Source: Tribonema minus (Eukaryota > Sar > Xanthophyceae > Tribonematales > Tribonemataceae). From it: a stretch of DNA of 64,000 nucleotides. The notes under the pieces were generated by a model. The model made no database searches. It worked only from the letters and a program-made list of their open reading frames with translations, and was not told where the DNA came from. Shown piece after piece: positions 57,401-64,000 of this stretch (position 1 is the stretch's first letter; each line of letters opens with the position of its first letter). The DNA lies in the NCBI GenBank assembly GCA_017506865.1, contig JAFCMP010000542.1:434001-498000 (forward strand), read 5' to 3'. Made by a program: the position numbers and the translations under genes.

Positions 57401-60270
57401 CAACTGAAAAAATTGTACTGATTGAAGTGGCTCTTGAAGTCGAGTTGACGCGATACCCTGTTGGATAGCTGTTGAGCATGCCGCTTGCGATGAGTTCAAC
57501 AACGTCGCCGCTCTCACAGCGCAGCCTGGTTGCAGCTGCTAATGGTAATGCGGCATATACACCAATCAGAGTGATGTTCATCTACCGACTGCACCGACAT
57601 CTTGCCAGGCTGCGCCATCAACTTTGCAGATGTATCAACCCAACTGCCCCACGCCTTGAGCACTTGATGGCACGCAGACTGGTGCAGCTGACCCAGCGAG
57701 CAACAGCGCGTGCTGTTGTGTGCGTCAGCAGCATGCCATATATACAGGTTACATTTTACCCTCACCGCCACCCAGTTACCGTCGCACTTTGTAGCTGAGC
57801 AGCTAGCACTGACGGCGTGCACCCTGCTCGCCAATGACTCACTAATGACTTGTGTCCCTCAGGCGGCGGCATATGTGTTACCCTCACTGCCACCCAGTCA
57901 CACTTGCGCTAGCCGAGCGGCTGCCACTGCTGACCGCGTGCGCGCTGCCTGCATGCGAGGTGCAACCTGACTTCAAAACGCTGGTCCTTCATGTGCGCAA
58001 CAAGTGCGGGCCCGGCACATTTCCAACGCCCGGGGGCTCAACCGCTTGCATATGTGCTGCTTACTAACGACTGACGACTGAACTGATGACTTAACGTCCT
58101 CATGATTCAGGCGGCGGCATATACTTCTCCGACAGCCCCGACGTCACGCAGGCCTTCAGCGCGTGCGTGCGCGGCGGCTTTGACGGCACCGCCGACGGCG
58201 ACGTGTTTATTCTGGTGGTGGCGCGCGTGCTCCTGGGCCAGCCCCACTTCACCTCAGGGGGGCACGCCAACATACGCCGCCCCCCCTGCATGCAGGGGCA
58301 CTTCTCCGAGGAGTGTGGGCACGCGCTGTGCGACTCCGTCATACGTGAGCAGGGTACGCGCCAGATGTGCATCTACGACCGCTACAGGTGCGTTGCCTGA
58401 AGTTAGCGGTGAAGTTGAAGGTGAAGTTTGCGCTGTGCGACTCCGTCGTGCGCGAGCGGGGATGCGCCAGATGTGCATCAACGACCGCTACAGGTGCGTC
58501 GCCTGGCAAAGTTGAAGGTGAAGGTGAAGGTTGCGCTGTGCGACTCCGTCGTGCGCAAACAGGGGACGCGCCAGATGTGCATCTACGACCGCTACAGGTG
58601 CGTAACTGTGTGAGGTTGAAGGTGAAGTTTGTGCTGTGCGACTCGATTGTGCGTGAGCAGGGGACGCGCCAGATGTGCATCTACGACCGCTACAGGTGCG
58701 TCACTGCGTGAGGTTGAAGGTGAAGTTTGCGCTGTGCGACTCGATTGTGCGTGAGCAGGGGACGCGCCAGATGTGCATCTACGACCGCTACAGGTGCGTC
58801 ACTGTGTGAGGTTGAAGGTGAAGTTTGCGCTGTGCGACTCGATTGTGCGCGAGCAGCGGACGCGCCAGATGTGCATCTACGACCGCTACAGGTGCGTCGC
58901 CTGGTGAAGTTGAAGGTGAAGTTGAATGTGAAGTTTGCGCTGTGCGACTGTGTCGTGCGCGAGCAGGGGACGCGCCAGATGTGCACCTATGACCGCTACA
59001 GGTGCGTTGCCTGGTGAAGTTGAAGGTGAAGTTGAATGTGAAGTTTGCGCTGTGCGACTGTGTCGTGCGCGAGCAGGGGACGCGCCAGATGTGCATCTAT
59101 GACCGCTACAGGTGCGTCACTGTGTGAAGTTGAAGGTGAAGTTTGTGGGCCTCGCACCGGGGGCCTGGGGCAGTAGGCAAGTATGGAGTGCACGGCTGTG
59201 TCTGCGCATGCAGGTAGGGTTGAGGACTGGTGATGCTAACGCGGGGTTAGGGTCAGGGGTAAGGGTCGGATGCATTCAATGTGGGAAGGCGCCAAGGTGC
59301 AGGTACTCCTGTATGATGAAGTGGTCAGACCGCCGAGCTGACTTCAAAACTCAGGAATTGCGCAGAACGCCCGTTTACAACCGGCACAGGTGTGTGATGA
59401 CGGTTTTGCGGTGTGCAACTGAGAAATGTTGAGGTGTCACAGCGTTGAGGTATGATGCCTGCAGGCACTCGCTGTGCAGCTTCAATCGCTCTGCGGTACG
59501 CAGATTGCAGTTGTAGTAGTGCTGTTGCTATGGAATGCATACTTTGTTGAGGGTTGGGGCGAGGGTGAGGGTTAGGTTAGGGTTAAGGTGCAACCCTAAC
59601 CCCAACCCGAAGTATACATTCAGAGTTTACTGCTGCGTTGAGGGCAAGGCAACTAACTGCCTTTGCCATGTTGCCCAGGGTCTGTCACCTGGTTCAAGGT
59701 GAAGCACCTTTGTGGCCACCACGGTGGAAGTGCAGTCGCCCTGATTGGTGACTCTCATGACCATCAAGAAACTTTGACTCCAAGTACACTTCTGTATAGA
59801 CTCGGGCAGCAAGCTTGACGTCCACCATCTGTTTTGTTTCGCGCTATGCGAGAATTACTAGAACGTTCAGTCACAGCTGTATGTTGAGTACTACTTAACA
59901 ATGTTCAGTCTCAGCTTTAAGTGGTGCTTTCTCAAATTTGCGGCAGGATGATCATGCGCATATCTACCGAGTATATGGTTGGTTGTGCATACATGCGCGA
60001 GACGTTGCGGCTTCAACGTGGCACTAACTTGAAGTTCGAATGGTTGTCTGCAGGTGAAGTATGATGGTTTATTGTCAAACTGCACCACCACCACGCACTT
60101 CCAAAGCTCGATGTACCTACATGACGCAACGTCCACATGCACGGACGCCTTCTGTGTAAAGATCAAGTATAATCATGCATGCTTACTTTACTCATAATGT
60201 GGACTTTGTTGCACCTTCATTGTGCAGGGCCTATCCGGAGTTTGTGGTAGAGCACACAAACTCCTTCTGA
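54450..60270 (+). CDS. PARP-type ADP-ribosyltransferase, five exons
   Basis: Exons: 54450-54742, 56112-56271, 57048-57183, 58111-58387 and 60228-60270. They total 909 nt, 302 aa, and all phases match. The N-terminal 98 residues show no known domain. The catalytic fold follows: RAWIVKNPHMWRLYSLHRD (as in ...QN..LW..Y of PARPs), LLFHGTR with His169, GGGIYFSDSP with Tyr201, VARVLLGQP, then MCIYDRY spliced to RAYPEFVVEHTNSF. Aligned against tankyrase-like YVIY...QAYPEYL, the third triad position is Gln281 rather than Glu. An H-Y-Q triad suggests mono-ADP-ribosylation or an inactive enzyme. The first exon is assigned because its AG|GTGAGA donor has phase 2, as exon 2 requires. Further upstream exons cannot be excluded. 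Location is presumably cytosolic or nuclear, as no signal peptide is seen. Confidence 0.85.
56500..56735 (+). repeat. About 120-bp direct repeat in PARP intron 2
   Basis: Two units share GCGCCTTGGRTGCATGATRC, AGAAGAG, CATACATACATACCACCA and GCTCATCATGGCCC-like blocks. Confidence 0.65.
57735..58124 (+). repeat. Repeats leading up to PARP exon 4, including a duplicate acceptor edge
   Basis: CAG|GCGGCGGCATAT, the acceptor and first codons of exon 4 (58108-58122), also occurs at 57859-57873. A relative of TTACCCTCACYGCCACCCAGT is present twice (about 57755 and 57879). The first acceptor would lead into a different, soon-interrupted frame. Confidence 0.65.
58323..59150 (+). repeat. Eight-unit array of the PARP exon 4 end plus donor and intron start
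   Basis: The last 65 nt of exon 4 (GCGCTGTGCGACTC... to CGACCGCTACAG|GTGCGT) and about 35-45 nt of intron (GTTGAAGGTGAAGTT) are repeated. Units start at 58323 (authentic), 58430, 58533, 58631, 58729, 58827, 58937 and 59047; periods are 107, 103, 98, 98, 98, 110 and 110. Every unit keeps the CAG|GTGCGT donor, and all but unit 2 (1-nt deletion) keep the internal frame (REQGTRQMCIYDRYR-like). No unit after the first has an evident acceptor. The last two units are nearly identical, so expansion is recent. Confidence 0.9.
59220..59610. repeat. Degenerate telomere-like patches in PARP intron 4
   Basis: GGGGTTAGGGTCAGGGGTAA near 59242 and AGGGTTAGGTTAGGGTTAAG followed by CAACCCTAACCCCAACCC at 59567-59606 are imperfect TTAGGG arrays. 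The second pair forms a short inverted repeat. At about 59350-59392 a weak relative of the exon-edge unit (CGCAGAACGCCC...CGGCACAG|GTGTG) may be an older, decayed copy. Confidence 0.5.
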
Positions 60271-63200
60271 CCAGCACAGCTGGAGTGCTGAGCGCTGGTG
60301 CTGTGTGTGGAGCACAAAGCAAAGGGGGAAGGGGGGGGGGGGGTGATGTGTTCACGTTGAAGCTGATACAAGGGGGCGTACAGGGTATGTGGGTATAGAT
60401 ATGTCGCAGCGATCAGAGTCCCCGCTCCTTATGTGTGAATTGCCAATCCGGCACAGGCCATGCATGGTGGTGAGCGTAGAGACAAGTTGAAGTGTGCACG
60501 CTGCGCATCGGCACTCACGAGCATCCGCGCAGCGATCGCAGCAGCAGCAGCTGCCTCTATATGGGAACCGGCTGGCAGCAGCAACACGGAGCTGCATGGC
60601 GCAGAGGCCAACTGCACAGCACGGCAAGCGGAATATCCGCAACAGCAACAAATACTTCATGTCAGGCAGCCATGGCAGCGCAGGAAGTGGTGTGCGCAGG
60701 AAGTTTCAACTTCAACTGGTTTGCACTCAGGACAACGTCTTGGCTACCTGTAGATATCAAACCGCAGGTTGCCCGTTGGACGCACAAAAGGGCACAGCAG
60801 CGCTGGCAACTTCAACTTCAACTTTGTGGTGACGCCACATCCCGGCACGGCACAGCAGCCCTGGCCCTGCATTGCATTGCATTGCAAACAATGCAGGGCC
60901 TGCCCACCTTGCAGCCAGTGTCTGGAGGCCGTATGTCTGAGTGGTACACGACAGAGTAGAGCCCAGCGCAAGGCGTTAGCGCGCAGTAAATGTGACGAGT
61001 CTCTGTGTAAGCTTGTGTGCAAGCTCGCTTTGATTGCTGTCGTTTTCTATGTTTCATTCCGCTGCGCCTTCGCCTGGTGAGCCTCCCGAATATTGAAATG
61101 CCATACAGTAGTACTGCTGGCATATTGCGTCATAAGGCATTCATTCAATTATGCATGTGCGCCTTTCGTCCGTATTGAGCATTATAGTTCTCCGACTTTG
61201 GAAGCTGAGCTGCGGAGTTCTGGTGAGCGAAGAGTTGCGCGTGCATGCAGCTTCATGAAGGTGCTCATGGCATTGATGCTGGGCCTGGAGGAATGCTCAT
61301 CCCAGTAGCACCCAGTGCACACGCGTGCATAGCACAGTGGTTTTCGAGACCACCCATTGACCGCTTTGGTAAGGTGCCTGAGAGCACTTTTTTAATACTT
61401 GCTAGTTGGTTTGGCTTTTGGGTGCATCTGGCCACTGGACAGATCCATGTCAAAACAAAGCTGTAGGGCATGCCCGATGGCACCAGTGCGAGAGCTGCAC
61501 AGTGACTGACAGGATACGTTCTTTTTGCAGTTTCCACGGTTTTGTATCATTGCAGCTGCTGGTGTCATGCATCAAGCAGTCTCAGACTTGTGTGGTTGTA
61601 GTGCCGGATGCACTGGCCAGTGGCTGTGTTGGTTGTGCAGCCATGTGCACTCAGACTGATTGTGCTTTCATGAGCCTACAAGCGGTCAGCGAGGACGGCG
61701 TGACTGCTTTTGAAGAAAAGAAAGCCTCTATGTAAACATATCTGCCTATTTACATACATATATGACTGTTGTGTGCCCCTCCGAATGATGACCTCATTCA
61801 ACGAGTTTAATCAAAATTGGGGTGCATGAGATTAGGCCGTCAGTTGCCATTGAGGTTGCGGACAGGCAATACATTATTGACAGCGCATTGTGACGTCCTT
61901 GAGTGCGTTGTACATTTATAAGTTTAGGGTGAGGATTGGGGTTAGAGTTAAGGTTTCACAGCTTCTGTTTGAAGAGATCATCACTATGGCCCAGAAGTGC
62001 AGTGCATGCAGGCACACACACTTTCATTTAGAGTGGCCAAGGACGACACAGCTGTGCCTAACATGCTGGTCAGGCAAACTGGTGACTCGAGAGCTGGTAT
62101 GCACTGCCACAATTCACCATGCAGCGTTAAAGACAGTTAACAATTGTCTTCAAGCAGCATGTTGCACATTGGCTCAAGCTGAGCATCTGCGCGCTGATCC
62201 CGCTGCCAGTCACCAGGCGTCATGACGCCCAGTTAGGGATGCTCAGCGAAGCACTCCCGCGCACCCGCCTCAGCGTCTGCCGCCTCACCAAGCAAGGCAG
62301 TTCACGTCTTCAATGAATCATACAATTTATGCTGACTTTGGCATGCAGCGCTGCAAACATTCTTCGTGCAGTAAAACATCCCTCTGTTTGCTGACATGTG
62401 CCACATGTAACTATAAACACGCTTGTGCAGGTAATGAACCACATTTCTAGGTGCTACATAGAAGCAAGCGTACGGGAGGGTGCAGCGCAAGGCATGTGCA
62501 CTTACATTGTAGCTGCACCTGCATCATATTCTGCACTATGGATGTTTGCATCTTCGCCAACTGGTCCTATACAAACGTCTCACAAACATTCATGTTGGCA
62601 ACTGAACTCCAGAGGCAATTGATCTCGCCTGTTGCGCACAAAGTATACCATTGTCTTGTTGCAGTCACATGACAAGTACTCTTGTTTGCACGCTATGCGC
62701 AGCCTCTTGCTGCTGCAGAGCATGACCGAAAACGTGCAATTCTGGTGTATGAGGGTCAAAGGGGCTCATATCATCTACCACCATCACCATCTAGCTTTGG
62801 TGCAGGCACAGCAGTCAAGAGTTATGGTGCTTCAAATGCATGTGAAAATTTATGCTAGGGTTGCGCGCTTCGCGCAAACCCTAAGTTTAATTTGTAGAAA
62901 ATTCGCCAGGAGTCGTGATAACCCTGGAAACATCCTGCCTTTTCTATCAATCTCAGATCCTACTAGGTGCTGTAGTCAGAGGCCCAGAAGCAGCAGCAGC
63001 AGCAGGAGGAACCGGTGAGGGAGGGCGATCAATCTGCCTCTACAGCGTGTAGGCTTGTTCACAATCAGGTGAGCACCTCGGCGCTTGCAGCAGCACATTT
63101 GTTCTTGTGGAGACATGTCTGTAGAGGTGCAGCGCAGGCGCGCTAGCCTGCTGCGCTGCTGCTGCTGCTGCTACTGCTGCTGCTGCTGCTATTTGGAAGC

Positions 63201-64000
63201 GCTAAGGCATCGTTGTCAGAGAGAGCGACGCATTTTTTGAAACACAATATGTACTGATATCCCTCTGAGTTGCATAGCAGCTTGTAGTGCTTTGCGATAT
63301 TTTGTCATGTTATTGAGCGTTAGGCCCCCAGCTTCTTGGTCTCTGACCAGCATATCAAGTTGAACGCAAACTGAGTGTTGGAACCATATCCAGCCACTCT
63401 ACCCCAGGGCCTGCACTACTACTAGACATACAGATCGACACTTTACAAATTCCAGGGACCCATAAGCACTCCTATCAATTAGCTAGCACATTCTTGTTGC
63501 TATTTTGGCTGGCAGTTCGTACGTGCCGCCAAAGTCATACATTGGCTTTTACCTCCTTCAATCCACAGCTAGCCTGAGGCTGGTAATGCATTTGCCGTAA
63601 ACTTGTTAGCCCCATCTTAAAGTTGCAATGGATGCGATGCCATGCTATGTATACCTGCTGGTGGTGGTCACCGCCACCTGTTGCTGCCAAATGCACTGGT
63701 GGCCGGGACTCCAGAAGCAGCAGCAGCAGCAGCTGTTCACCCGCACATGTCCGTCATGCAATGCTGCCCCAGACCGTTTGCACCATGTCGGTGGACCCGC
63801 AGGTACCAGCTTAGTGGCCAGAGCCTTGCAGTGGTGTGTTGGGCCTGTGTCTGCTGCAGCAGCTGCTGCTGCGCACGGCATATGATAGAACACCAAGGCT
63901 TTGTACAGCTCTAGGCTAGTGCTTTGCAAGGTCAGCAATGGCTTCACAAGCTTTCGCTTCTCTCCGCTAACGAGGAGTCGTTGCTGTTGGCAAAATCGGC
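60271..64000. other. No recognised gene downstream of PARP
   Basis: Several ORFs of 60-155 codons exist on both strands, none with family resemblance. Notable content: TTCAAC clusters (60702-60716 and 60807-60822), triplet CAG/CTG runs (62990-63004, 63151-63190 and 63715-63732), and a perfect-looking hairpin at 62850-62884. The 61890-62225 and 61406-61735 ORFs are open but unsupported. The edge of another gene may start near 63.6 kb, where a CAG-encoded Gln frame ends on a CAG|GTACC donor (63803). Confidence 0.4.

Noticed and set aside
58102-59017. ORFs running through the PARP exon-edge array
   Set aside because: They result from multiples of the repeat and switch frame between unit and intron. 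They do not behave like a new gene.
58323-59150. CRISPR-like array
   Set aside because: The repeats are contiguous copies of a eukaryotic exon edge with no unique spacers.

Overview
The window is nuclear DNA of a eukaryote with intron-dense genes, most likely a photosynthetic protist. A stramenopile (heterokont) alga fits best, but this is inference. Support comes from spliceosomal introns in every recognisable gene, a plant-type cystathionine beta-lyase, Lys-Pro-Thr linker repeats of a kind I associate with heterokont secreted proteins, a degenerate F-box/ankyrin-like gene, and TTAGGG-type telomere-like tracts. There are no operons.

Layout. 1-11 kb holds a near-perfect 4.31-kb tandem duplication (about 1801-6110 and 6111-10419). 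Each unit carries a Gln-rich ORF and an F-box/ankyrin-like gene. The copies differ at only three places that I saw: a nonsense change in one Gln-rich ORF, a missense change, and a 1-bp frameshift in the other F-box gene. 11.9-19.3 kb is repeat-rich: a roughly 1-kb repeat in three copies, a diverged duplicated exon pair and a 330-bp tandem repeat. 21.5-31.5 kb (minus) is a 12-exon ATG1/ULK autophagy kinase. 32.5-33.6 kb (minus) is a two-exon membrane protein, divergent from the next gene. 33.9-38.5 kb (plus) is a six-exon cystathionine beta-lyase with a LisH domain spliced onto its N-terminus. 41.9-51.6 kb (minus) is a 12-exon secreted or membrane-anchored GH26 glycoside hydrolase with a KPT-repeat linker. 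52-54 kb holds decayed mobile-element sequence. 54.4-60.3 kb (plus) is a five-exon PARP-type ADP-ribosyltransferase. I recognise nothing in the last 3.7 kb.

All exon models were built by hand from splice signals, frame continuity and family conservation. ATG1 sums to 1106 codons, the lyase to 511, GH26 to 517 and PARP to 302, with phases matching at every junction.

The most striking signal is structural. In four genes, introns contain tandem copies of the adjacent exon edge together with its splice site: eight copies in PARP, three in the lyase, three plus two in GH26, and two in ATG1. The window also has an unusual number of apparent GC-AG introns, a 5-nt microexon, telomere-like tracts inside introns, and a dispersed TTCAAC/GTTGAA motif.
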